Shown one piece after another: positions 36,201 to 46,689 of a DNA stretch of 64,000 bases. Under the pieces are notes generated by a model that worked only from the letters and a program-made list of their open reading frames with translations, had not been told where the DNA came from and ran no database searches. Source of the stretch: Aquatica leii (Eukaryota > Arthropoda > Insecta > Coleoptera > Lampyridae). The stretch covers positions 59,358,093-59,422,092 of the forward strand of contig CM069437.1 of NCBI GenBank assembly GCA_035610365.1, in the 5' to 3' direction. Both the position numbers and the translations under genes were made by a program. The stretch's first letter is position 1. Each line of letters begins with the position of its first letter.

Positions 36201-39200
36201 ATTGTGCAATAAATTCTTCAATAAATTGTGCAATAAATTGTCCAATAAATTGTGCAATAAATTGTGCAATAAAATGTGCAATAAATTGTACAATAAATTA
36301 TGCAAGAAATTGTGCAATGGATTGTGCAATAAATTGTGTAATAAATTGTACAATAAATTGTGCAATAAATTGTGCAATAAATTGTGCAATAAATTGTACT
36401 ATCAATTGTGCAAGAAATTATGCAATAATTTGTGCAATAAATTTTACAAAAAATTGTGTAAGGAATTGTTTAATAAATTGTGCACAAAATTGTAGAATCC
36501 ATTGTACAATAAATTGTGCAAGAAATTGTGCAATAAATTGTGCAATAAATTATACAATAAATTGTGCAATAAATTGTTCAATAAATTGTACAATAAATTG
36601 TGCAAAAAATTGTGCAATGAATTGTGCAATAAATTGTGCAATAAATTGTACAATAAATTGTGCAATAAATTCTTCAATAAATTGTGCAATAAATTGTCCA
36701 ATAAATTGTGCAATAAATTGTGCAATAAATTGTACTATAAATTGTGCAAGAAATTATGCAATAATTTGTGCAATAAATTTTACAAAAAATTGTGTAAGGA
36801 ATTGTTTAATAAATTGTGCACAAAATTGTAGAATCCATTGTACAATAAATTGTGCAAAAAATTGTGCAATAAATTGCGCAATAAATTGTACAATGAATTG
36901 TGCAAGAAATTGTGCAATAAATTGTGCGGTCAATTTATCGAAAGCAATTTATCGAATAGCAATTGACCGAATGCAATTTATGGAAAAACAATTCACCAAA
37001 AAAGCGATTTATCGAATAAGCTATTTATTGGATCACAATTGACCAAATGGTAGATTTATCTAAATAAATGCAATTTGTATCTTTTGTGAATGTTTTGACA
37101 TTAATCTATAATTTTAACGAAAACATAGGAGAAGGAAGGCACATTCTTGAAGAATTAGAAAGTTGTTATTGTAAATCTCCGCATGGCTTGTCGCTAATGA
37201 GGTGGCTCATTATGGGTTACATAAACGAAACAATGTTGATGGAATAATTGTATTTTAATCTTGGCACATTCGGAAGTTCCAAAGCTAATTGCTAATCGCT
37301 AATCGCTATTGGCTGACTTATTATTGTTAGAGGTATATTAAACCCTTACACTTGACAAATATTTTTTGCTGGCAATTGTTACTTTGAATGTAGCGCAACA
37401 AAAAAATTAAAAATGCCGTTAGTGTTTATAAATAGTGAAAAGGACAAGAAACAATTAAACGTGGATAGTCAATTATCAAAATCAAAAAGTTGATACCACA
37501 ATTTATTAGAGATGTGAAAATTACAAAAAACAAAATGTGGTGGACGTATTATCACAGTCGAAGATCAAGTGACTAAAAACAGTGATAATCATAATCATGC
37601 TGCCGATGCAGCATATGTAAAGGCAAGGAAACTTACGAATAACATCTGTGACAGTGCTAGAAACAGCGCTAAACCAATGAGGATTCTGGAACAGTATTCA
37701 AACCAATGATGATTCTAGAACAGCGTGTGAGAGATTCTGGATCAGCGGCGGCTCGTAGGGGGCAGTCCGAGGCAGCACACATCGCCGCTGTTCCAGAATC
37801 TCTCACACGCTGTTCTAGAATCATTATTGGTTTTAACGCTGTTTCAAAATCATTATTGGTTTGAACACTGTTCGAGAATTCTCATTGGTTTTAGCGCTGT
37901 TCCAGAATCCTCATTGTTCTTACTACTAATATGTGGTCGAAACTTTTGAAATGTTGTGCGACGACGATATTCTACCACCAGAGTTACAACCAATTGTCGA
38001 TTACTTTGAAGATACGTGAATATGGCGTACACAGCGATGCTACCGTCGCCGTGAACTTTGATTTTCACATATTTTATGGAATTGCTTTGATGCAGCAGTT
38101 GAAGAGGTTTGCCAAAAACGAACAATTCAGTAAAAGGTTGGCATCGAGGTGTGAACAACAAATTTTTGCAAATCATCCAAATATCTGGAAATATTGTTGC
38201 AGCAATCCAAAAGGAATAAGGGCTTCACAAAAATCGAACAATATGTAGTCGGACAAGAAGCAAGTAGTACTCGTAAAAAGTACAGAAACTGTGCTCAGAG
38301 AATCAAACAACTTGCTGAACACTTTGACGCCAATAACATGCATTCTACAGAAGAATAAGTTATAAATACAAAAACAAGTAAAGAAAACTAAAAAACGGGG
38401 AGACTAGTAAGCCGACTTCCACGTGGTGTTTCCTGGGTAACGCTAACGGACTTTATAGTAGTATTTGAATGTTTTTGGAAATACGTTTTAAAAGCCAGTT
38501 TCAAAGTAATAGCGTTCTAATTATCGAAGACTGTGCATTTCTTCCTCTAATTTTGCGTTAAGATTGTAGATTAACTTTAAAGCATTGCTACTTACCTTTA
38601 TTTCGATAAACGATAAATTTACCATTAGGTCAATTTTCATTCGATAAATTGCTTTTTTGGTAAATTGTTTTTTGATAAATTGCATTCGGTCAATTGTTAT
38701 TCGATAAATTCATCTAGAGCCACCCTATAGTTATTAAAATTTCGATACGTTTGGTTTCACTCAAACTTGCCATTTTGCACAAACACTGTTGACCCTAAAT
38801 AAATGTTTGACATTCGTTGGTATGGTAACATCTTAAAAAACAAAAAAACAATGCTCCGTTTCTTTGATGAACTACAATAAAATTTCGTTTTGAGCACCAT
38901 AATAAAATAGAATTCCAAAGGATCATAACAAACATCGCAATCGGTTCTTTTCAGATACATATAATGTTTTCAAAAGAAATTCGTCATTTCATTAATTGTT
39001 GTTCTTCATTCAATAGATTTTAAAACGATTGAATTTAGGTAGATTATACTACTTACAGGTTTTGCTTAAAGTTAAGAGAATAATTGAAATATCGAATAAT
39101 ATACAAGTGTTTCATTTAAAAAATGCAGTTTTGGCGTGTCACGCTTTTATGACCTACCCTGTATAATTAAAATTATTGCTGTCTAGTAGACATCGAAGAA

Positions 39201-42200
39201 CCCTATAACTTTTTTCGATACCTTGTATATCTTTCCCAATAATCGACTGTCTCTAGACTTATCAGCGACCTTGTATATGGAATACGGTACTGTATTTTCC
39301 ACCATGTGATTTTAAGCAGATTATGTTGCACGTAAGTATCTTAAAACAGCTCACTTTATTTACTGCGCGTACAAAGTTTTTGCCACAAGGAACTGAACAA
39401 GCTCTAGCTATTCTAATTTTATTAGCTTCTGTGTGAACTAGTTCTGTAAATGTGAATCAAATTGTGCTTTTTATATTTTGTCTTGTAAAATATGTATTGT
39501 AAAAGTTAGCATTTCAATAACGAATTTGGTTATAAATATATTATTAGTCTGCTTTCTATGCGATTTTGGATTTATTTTCTCATTTAGATTTTTTACCAAA
39601 TGCGGATTTGTTAGGTTTTGACAATAAAATGTTAAGACAAATGTACCTATAGGTCATAGACCAATTAAAGACGTTATTGTAAGTCTCGGGATCGTTATCA
39701 GTTCGGTATAAAAATGTATTATATGGACTTTCGTCGCTAAGAAAAGCCCATATTTGCTTTGTAGTTGTTCTATTCGGAAGATTTTTGACACTTCTCGTGC
39801 GGTGTAAATGAAATACTACTAAATCAGCAGTTGCTATCTCGGTGTCGTTATTAGTAATTACACAATTCTGTAGAGCACACCCTTGGAGCGGATTAGATCT
39901 GAAAATCGCGGTTATTGACTAGATAATCAAAAACATCACTCTTACCGATTAGGTTCATGGCGTACAGGCATGTCTCCATCAAATCTCCATAATAAAATTT
40001 TATAAGGAACTAACCGAGATATAATAGGTTTAGGTGTTTCGTCTAAATATAAAATCCTTCCTAAAACTGATAAGTTTTGTATCTAAAACAAAATGTACTT
40101 AGAATGATAAGTTCACGCAAATATCAATTAGATAGTCACAAAATACCTTAATTGCTTGATTAACAAAACTACAATTTTGTAATTTTAGGTTTTTAACTAA
40201 AAAAAACTAATCTAAAACATTTGATCAACAGTTGTAGAAATATAAGGCAAATGAACTGGTAATTAAAAAGTAATTTTTTGAAAAAGGCTTTTGAGTCAAG
40301 TTTTTGAATTTCAGCATCCTCAACTGAGGTAAGTCGAATACATCTCAGACATAATTGTAAGTATTGAAGTATTTAGTTCAACAGCTTAGTTTTTGATCAA
40401 GTTTGCAAAGCTAAGCGTTATAACTGAAATCGTAGTAGCTGAGTTGTCATTAAGCCTGAAGTTAGTTCTAGCTGAATAGTAGCGGTTCGAAAGCTTTTAG
40501 AACCTGGGACGCATATACAATTTAGAGCCATTCCTCCCATACGGACACGCATATAGATGAAATGGAGATTTGCTCTCAAAACTTTTCAGAAATATATTAA
40601 CAATAATAAATGAGAGAGGAGTAAGTAAAATAAGTAGACGTTAAATATTTTACTCTTGCAAGATTTTATACTCAGTGATAGAAGTGTTACACCCAGATTT
40701 TTTTTGATTTAGTTATACCTACAATTCTTGTCAATAGGTTTTGTTAAAGCTTCTTTTTAAAGTAAACAAAACGTCGGTTACTAATTGGTATTTTAGTTGT
40801 TACCAAACTTTTTGTTACAACGGATTCTGTTGGTAACAACCACGTCACCACGGATAGCTACGACGTCGGTGAGTGGATGTGGTTGAGAATACTGTAATAG
40901 AAAAAAATAAGCGCCACTTCGTTGAATAAAGAAAAATTCTTTGGCTTGGAGACACAAGATCTAAGATAAAAGCAAATAATCATCAACGAGAGAACGAACA
41001 ACTTTGTGGTATATATTCTTTCAATCGATAATAAAGTAACACTTTGGTTTCATTAACGAAATATACAAATAATCATCTAAGATAGCACATAAAGAAAAAA
41101 AGTCGATGTAACATTAACACTTATATGTAGTAGTCGCGAGCAATACTTTAGTTCTCGTCATGATCAGTAATTTAATGTCAAACAAAACACTTTACTCCTA
41201 GTTCCGTAAAACAGTAGCTAGTAAAATTGTTACTACCGTAATGTTTAATTTTGATACTTTTGAAGCGTGTAAGCTTACGTTCGACAAATTAATCTTAGAC
41301 TCCCCTGCTTTGAATGCGAACAAATTACTAAAGTATTCAATCACGTAGGTTGAGCTGCCTATCGTGCGCGTATCCAGGTCGTGAATAAGAGGGTAGATAA
41401 ACAGTCACGGTACGCAGTTTTACAAGCTGATCCGGGACAACTTCTTTACCTTCGAAGGTGTTGGAGTAGCGGCCTAAAATTCGTACGCACCTCAATAATA
41501 CTGTCACGAAAACCAACTTTTCCAGCTCAAGTTGTAGTGTTGTGGCAAGAGCCAACACTCGGATAACGATGCCTGTCGTTGTTTTACTGACTTTGGTCAG
41601 CAGGCACGGTACTCAAACTCAATGCTCTTCTTGCTGTGGACATGTCTTATGGGAAAGCAATGCTGAGAAATGTTGGTTTAATTGTCTGAACTAAAAGGGA
41701 CAGCCTTATTAAAAACCTAAATCTGAGATAGGGAGGACCAAGTCGATAGATGCGTGACTGGATAGAAGACCATTCGTCACTGGTTCCAACCTTGGGGCAC
41801 CAAGCGAACCCCGTTGTATGCAGCCTACTGTACATATCGGGGTACTGCGTACAGTGACTTTCACTTTCTCTGTACTCGTAAGACATATATGGAATCATCT
41901 TTACAACATTTAAAAAAAAAGGAAGACTCTGAGTAGAACCCAAAAATATTGGACGATGCTGAGCGCGAATCGCAAAAACCTAAAAAGTTTTTGGGGGCGG
42001 CAAGGCAAAAACTAAAAAAATAACGAATTGGGAGCTTAAGCAACCGGTTCCATTCCAACGACAGATACGCGTGAGTAAAACCACTCTATACAGGAAGCAA
42101 AAGCAAGCACGTCAGAAACGTAACAGCGACATTAGACGGTGCACGTAATTTTACCAACTGCCGGAACAACAAGGGCGCAAAAACGCAACCTTTCCAGCAG

Positions 42201-45034
42201 TAGAACACCGGCCTTACAAAAACCACCGGTAAAGCAAAGTCGAGATGTCGAAGAAACCCAAAAAAAAAACATTTAAGGATTCTCTGGCGGAAATTGATCT
42301 TGCAATCATACCAAAAGAGTTCCTTGAAAACAGTTTTAAAGAATCCCAAGTCATAAGAACTTTAATACTCGGATGGATTGGTGAACTGGAGAAGGGACAA
42401 ACTTCTATGCGTTTTCAGGAATGTAACCATAAAGAAGGATTCTTGAAAATAACGTGCGCAGACAAGACAACCAGAGAGTGGCTAGTCGGCACGTCAAACA
42501 AAAAGAAACCACTTGGGGAGGGTAAGAAACTTGAAATTATCTATCACAAAGATCATCTCGGTTCCTGGAACTGGTCACTCTACTGAAAAGAATATCGATA
42601 CAGTACAACATCAGTACTAAAACGTGGTGGGCGACTGTGCTTCAGTCGCACGAGCTAACACAAATGATAGACAATATTGTTAATTTATTAAAATTTTCAT
42701 TTGAAGCAAACTACTCAAAAACTGTCAAAGGAACCCCCAACAAGGTTACTTGGTGAAATAGGGAGCTTGATACAGCAATGGCACGCACAAGAAGGCTTTA
42801 TAACACAAATAAAAAGAGCGGAGACTGGGATGAAAAAAAAAGAAGCCTTACAACATACAACAATGCCATTAAAAAAGCAAAGAGAGACTTATGGAGAAGG
42901 TACTGACTTCCTTCATGTAAAAACTACTCGAAAAAGTAGTATATACGGAACGGGGCACTAAAGGGTTTAGCTTTCCATCAAAACTAATATGCATACCAAT
43001 CCGCAAAGTTTTGCAAGCTAAAAATTCACAAACTAGCAAGCAGATGCAAAAATGAAATCCAATACAATGATATTGCATTAGATGGTTTTCTATACATTGA
43101 TTGAGCGCATTTGACAATACTACTTTTGCCGCAATTGCACAGGTAATGGAGAAAAAAAGCATCAAACCTCTAGTGCGAAACTGGATCAACTCAATGCTCA
43201 GAAATCAAACGGTAACAGTTACTTTGTACTTTAGCATTGTAGAAGTGGCTAGCGAGTGTCTGTCACCTCTACTATGCTGCCTTGTCATGGACGTACCTAC
43301 TGTAAAAACTAGAAAACGAAGGTGTATTTGTTTTAGGATACGCTTACAATCTCACCATTATTACACGCGGGAAAACTGCATCAAATATAATGCAGAGTGC
43401 ACTAAACACCGTCGAAAAATGGTGCAAAAAATAGGACCATTAGTGAACCCAACTAAGATGCCAATTAGTGATGGGCTTATCGGCTACTTTTTGATCACCG
43501 GTGAATTGGCGACGGTTACTTTTAAGTCACTGTTACTTTTATAAGCGACCGATATCACTTGTAACTTGCAACAAAAAAAAAGCCTAAAAAAATTTTGACA
43601 TAACGCAAATAATGAAAAAGTTAATAATTTTACCAGTACCGGCAGTCGTTACATAATCACCGGCAACTGGTTTTGTATTTTTATTAGTCGCTGATATTTT
43701 AGTGATCAGTACGTCACAGCGACAAAGTCACCGGTAACGATATATCTCCCATCACTAATGCCAATCGTTTTGTTTATCAAACAACAGAAAATGAATGACA
43801 TAGAACTACCTACGATGTACGAAGAGTACGCTCTTGTTGAAAAAAGAAGTCGTATATCTAGAACTCACTCTTGATACCGGGCTGACTTTCTACGCTCATC
43901 TAGACTACTACACACACTACTGGCACTAAGATCGCCAATAATAAAATTAAAAAAAAATAGTCAAACTCACTTTTGATACCAGGCTGACTTTCTACGGTCA
44001 TCTAGAAAAAGTTAGAGTTTTTAATACAACCAAACGGATGGTCGGGCACACATAGGGATTAAAACCCACAATGACAAAATGGTAGTGGTGACAAGACCCA
44101 TCATCGCATACGGTGCGTTTGTATGGGGTGAAAAATACAACCTGAAAAGCACAGCCTCCAATCTAGGTAAAGTACAGAAATTGACATGTCTGCTGATAAC
44201 AGGTACGATGAGAACCACGCTCACAGCAGCGATGGAAGTAATACTTTCACTTTCACCATTAAACCATGTTGTAATAATGGAAGCAACACAAGCAGCATAC
44301 AGACTGTAGAGTAATGAACACACTTCAATTACTGGGAAAAACAAACCGGGAATATACAACGTACTGCGTGAAAAAACAATCTTAATTATGAAATCCGACT
44401 TCACAAAAGATTATCATATCATAAAGAAATTTAGTGATAACACCGTCACGAGACGAGTAGACTAAAATATTTACCCGGGCACGGTTACACAGATGTCAAG
44501 AATAGTATCGATCCTGTCTGACAGTCAATCAGCACTACTAGCACTAAGATCGGCAGTAATAAAATCTAAACTGAGTATGACGGATGCGTTAACTAAAAAG
44601 GGCACAACATGGACGTATATTGGACTTGAACCCGACTTTGAAATTGCCCACGAGACCGGAAAAAAATAACTTGCAGCAAACTAACAGCGAAGCATAAGAA
44701 ACTATGAAAAAACTAAGGGGAGGGAGATTGTAGGTGTACAAAAGGACCAAGAAGACCTCAGTGCAAAAAAGGCTAGACGAACTACCTCTTAAATAAAATT
44801 TAAAAAAAAATATTCAAACGGTACACGTTTCTAGAGAAATATTACTTGAAAAGAAGACCTCAAGTCTGCCAAATTTGCTATAAAAAATTTTAAACTAACA
44901 AAAGCAAAATGATGTTCGTCACCATACTTGTGAGGAATAAGTGGATCGAGTATTTCATCGATATAAGTAGATAATTTTAATAAACTTGCTAAAAACATAA
45001 TTGTAATAACGACGATGAAAAATTTAATTAACAA
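33288..45034 (-). CDS. Alpha-1,3-fucosyltransferase (GT10 family), five exons
   Basis: Minus-strand exons: 45034-44900, 40082-39946, 39898-39647, 33994-33782 and 33732-33288. Every join keeps the frame (donors GTTAGT, GTAAGA, GTACAT, GTATGT) and the sum is 1182 bp, a 393-residue protein, normal for the family. Residues 5-20 (FFIVVITIMFLASLLK) form a signal anchor, as in Golgi type II glycosyltransferases. Then follow the acceptor-side half (LVVFHLHRTRS at about 117-127, IWAFLSDESPYN, VFNWSMTYR-ITSDIPVAYG) and the GDP-fucose-binding half (VLVAIMMSNCNEQRMKYTKG, VDIYGGCGTL, FYLAFENSMCEEYITEKLWW at 263-282, IPIVLGGSKLSY, PPNSYINVEDFP). The enzyme transfers fucose from GDP-fucose to N- or O-glycans in the Golgi. 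The first exon is the least certain: it rests on phase, membrane anchor and position. The other four are secure. Introns of 4.8 and 5.7 kb are filled with transposons. Confidence 0.9.
34130..34272. repeat. Short foldback with AGCGGCGGCGA arms
   Basis: AGCGGCGGCGA near 34135 pairs with TCGCCGCCGCT near 34260. These are GC-rich arms in otherwise AT-rich DNA, flanking about 115 bp, within a fucosyltransferase intron. It could be a small MITE; no target duplication was fixed. Confidence 0.4.
34900..35410 (-). mobile_element. Tc1/mariner-type transposase fossil
   Basis: Minus-strand frames between 35410 and 34900 contain decayed matches to the IS630/Tc1/mariner group common in insects: a GWHKFTPKDRK-like part, then the part that normally reads YFINGNLNxxxYxxLL, LFPNNNNPNLPAEEIW-like sequence, a QQNGTPPHF-like motif around the second catalytic aspartate, and RWIGRKETIEWPARSLDMTPL. 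Several stops and frame changes make it inactive. Terminal repeats were not found. It abuts the minisatellite at its right. Confidence 0.65.
35430..36935. repeat. 12-bp minisatellite, unit TTGTGCAATAAA, about 1.5 kb
   Basis: About 125 copies of a 12-bp unit run without interruption, differing by single substitutions (GTACAATAAA, TTCAATAAA, GTGCAAGAAA, GTCCAATAAA and others). Marker variants recur at fixed spacing: GTCCAATAAA at about 35819, 36239 and 36695 (420 and 456 bp, that is 35 and 38 units), and the TGCAATAATTTG to GTAGAATCCATTG block at 36421 and 36757 (336 bp, 28 units). This is a higher-order repeat made by unequal exchange. The unit length is divisible by three, so long frames stay open: CAIN and CNKL repeats on the plus strand and HNLL on the minus strand. 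I regard none as a gene. Confidence 0.95.
36936..38722 (+). mobile_element. MULE DNA transposon with FLYWCH transposase, fossil
   Basis: Inverted ends of about 120 bp, built of short units CAATTTATCGAAT and CAATTGACCGAATGC, occur at 36936-37070 and inverted at 38605-38722. Between them a plus-strand frame at about 37535-37665 reads KCGGRIITVEDQVTKNSDNH followed by NHAADAAYVKARKL, a FLYWCH zinc-finger pattern found at the N-terminus of insect MULE transposases. The C-terminal part of such transposases follows after an internal insertion, from about 37930 (ETFEMLCDDDILPPELQPIV) to an EQYVVGQEASSTRKKY-like end near 38345. The central catalytic region is missing. Frame changes are frequent. The element lies in the third intron of the fucosyltransferase gene. 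Confidence 0.75.
37661..37916. repeat. Foldback insertion with about 36-bp tandem units, inside the MULE
   Basis: The left arm (37661-37750) and right arm (37783-37916) are imperfect reverse complements around a 32-bp GC-rich loop. Each arm is made of repeated units like AACAGCGTTAAAACCAAT plus GATTCTAGAACAGC. It separates the FLYWCH part of the MULE transposase from its C-terminal part. Confidence 0.75.
38723..39646. other. Intronic sequence of the fucosyltransferase gene, nothing firm
   Basis: No exon or paired repeat seen. A TGACCTACCCTGTATA stretch near 39155 resembles transposon ends frequent in insect genomes, but no partner was found. Confidence 0.35.
40083..41334. other. Intronic sequence of the fucosyltransferase gene, nothing firm
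   Basis: AT-rich sequence between the second fucosyltransferase exon and LINE copy A. No coding or repeat signal that I can name. Confidence 0.35.
41335..44800 (+). mobile_element. LINE copy A, LOA/R1-like with RNase H, fossil
   Basis: The untranslated-like 5' part (41335-41885) matches 54425-54960 over about 550 bp, which defines one family. ORF1 at 42245-42586 begins MSKKPKKKTFKDSLAEIDLA and contains a DUF4780-like domain (FLKITCADKTTREWL). Reverse transcriptase remnants at 43100-43290 read AFDNTTFAAIAQVMEKKSIK followed by WINSMLRNQTVTVTL and LSPLLCCLVMD. The thumb at 44079-44309 reads RPIIAYGAFVWGEKYNLKST, and an RNase H piece at 44510-44560 reads ILSDSQSALLALRSAVIKSK. Many stops and deletions are present, and the endonuclease is largely gone. 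A 292-bp MITE interrupts it. It lies antisense in the first intron of the fucosyltransferase gene. Confidence 0.8.
43466..43757. mobile_element. hAT-type MITE (292 bp) with 8-bp target duplication, inside LINE copy A
   Basis: Ends TAGTGATGGG and CCCATCACTA are inverted repeats, flanked by the identical 8 bp ATGCCAAT (43458-43465 and 43758-43765). Further inverted motifs inside include GATCACCGGTGA and TCACCGGTAACGAT-type sequences. Non-coding. It is younger than the LINE it interrupts. Confidence 0.88.
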
Positions 45035-45343
45035 AATTACTTACAATTAAACGAACAAGGTTTCTATTAAACTACTCACAGCAAATCTTCAAATAAATAT
45101 CGGCGCAAAATCCCCTACCGTGAGTATCGAATAAAACCAAAATATCTAACAGTGATGTTTGCGTACTAGTGACGTGGCAAGAATTTTATTAAGATACAAA
45201 AATGTGAAACGGTATTACTAATGACACCTAACAAGTTTTTAGTTTTTGCTCGTAAAAGTTTCTTATTTTGCAACGTTGCAATAAACGGTTAAAACTAGAA
45301 TTACGAATCAAAAGTAATACAAATAATTGGGAATTGTAATAAC

Positions 45344-46262
45344 CAGTGGCGGCTGGTGGTCAATCATACCAGAGGGTCATTTTGAAATATTCAAAAAACG
45401 CAATTATCACAAAAAGTAAAAAAAGAACCTTTTTATTCGTCTATCTTTAGAATTAGCAAAATGATCGATAACAAGTTCATTAAAATTTACAATGTTTTGA
45501 ATTAAAGGTTTTTCCATGTTTCTTCACATCCACAAATCCATTCTGACAAATCGTACATAGATTCTTTAAAATTACGGTGTACTTACTTCTTTATTTTTAT
45601 GTTTACTTGTTTATCGAGTTTAAAGTAAAGAGCGAGGACAACCATTGCTTTCAAATTCTAAACGTCTTTCAAAATTTAAACTATTATTAGCGATTTATTT
45701 TTTTATTAAACAAAAACGGTAATATGTACTTAAACATAATTAATTTTCTTTTAACTTGTGAAAGTCATTGACATTGGTTACAAACGAATATTATCAAAGA
45801 ACTAAAAAATCGAGTGCAAAGTTTGTCGTATGAGATAAAAAATGTGCATTCCAGCATTTTTGTTTTACAAACACGTATTGCGGAGATAATAATAAATGAC
45901 GTAAGCATTGCATTGAGTACGCGAAATGGGACTCGGCTGACAACCGCAGAAACCATTTAGTTGTCTTTTTCTAATACACATAAGATTGTATTATGCGTGT
46001 TGCACTCTTGACTACAATGACTATCATTTACGATTCGGCTGCATTATATAATACAATATAATACACAGGGACTATAAAACACAACAGCCTCGGGTAAGCT
46101 CGTAAGTTTTCGCATATGTTGCGCTTACAATGAAAATTGAAATACAAACGCTGATAATTTGATTTAAATGCGAATTCTTGTAATTTTAAAGTAAATAAAA
46201 TAATTTTCTAATTCATTTTGGAGGGTCATTGTCCGAGTGACCTAATAGAGAAGCCGCCACTG
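45344..46262. mobile_element. Non-autonomous hAT-type element (919 bp) with 8-bp target duplication
   Basis: Ends CAGTGGCGGCTGG and AAGCCGCCACTG form terminal inverted repeats, flanked by identical GTAATAAC (45336-45343 and 46263-46270). A GAGGGTCATT motif occurs near both ends in direct orientation. There is no recognisable transposase, so the element depends on one supplied elsewhere. It begins about 300 bp upstream of the proposed fucosyltransferase start codon. Confidence 0.88.
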
Positions 46263-46689
46263 GTAATAACTGAGAAGAAAACAAATCACAAAAAGTTCAG
46301 TAATTTACTTCTACCAATTGTAGTAAGTTTTTCTTAATAGTTTAACTCATCCCAAGTAAAAATAAGTTATGACAGATACACAGTGCATCAAAAGGATAAA
46401 TGTAAAAATCAACTGTTTTTTAAGTTCTTTAGCGACAAATTTTTGTTTACTCTTAAAGGGAAACGATTACCCGTAAAGGGTTAATAAAAGACAATGTGCA
46501 TAACTAGACATCCGCGCTAAGAGGGCTTAAGGCCTAATTCGCAGTGAAACTACTCAACTTATTTTTTTTAAATTCATTAAGAGCAACTAGAATTTGTGCC
46601 GTCAGTGTCCCGTTTCAAAACTTTATCAACAGTCTATAGTTCCAATTTAAGTAAATTTAAATTTACGTGCTATTGTGCATAAAAGAATA

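Noticed and set aside
35430-36935. Possible CRISPR-like array
   Set aside because: Units are contiguous and 12 bp long with no spacers, and the genome is eukaryotic.
35436-37042. Long open frames of HNLL, CAIN and CNKL repeats (up to about 317 codons) on both strands
   Set aside because: They are translations of a 12-bp tandem repeat whose unit is divisible by three; no start context, domain or splice signal supports a gene.
37853-38248. Open frames on both strands over the MULE interior
   Set aside because: Shadows and foldback-derived frames; the transposase signal is in another plus-strand frame and is broken.
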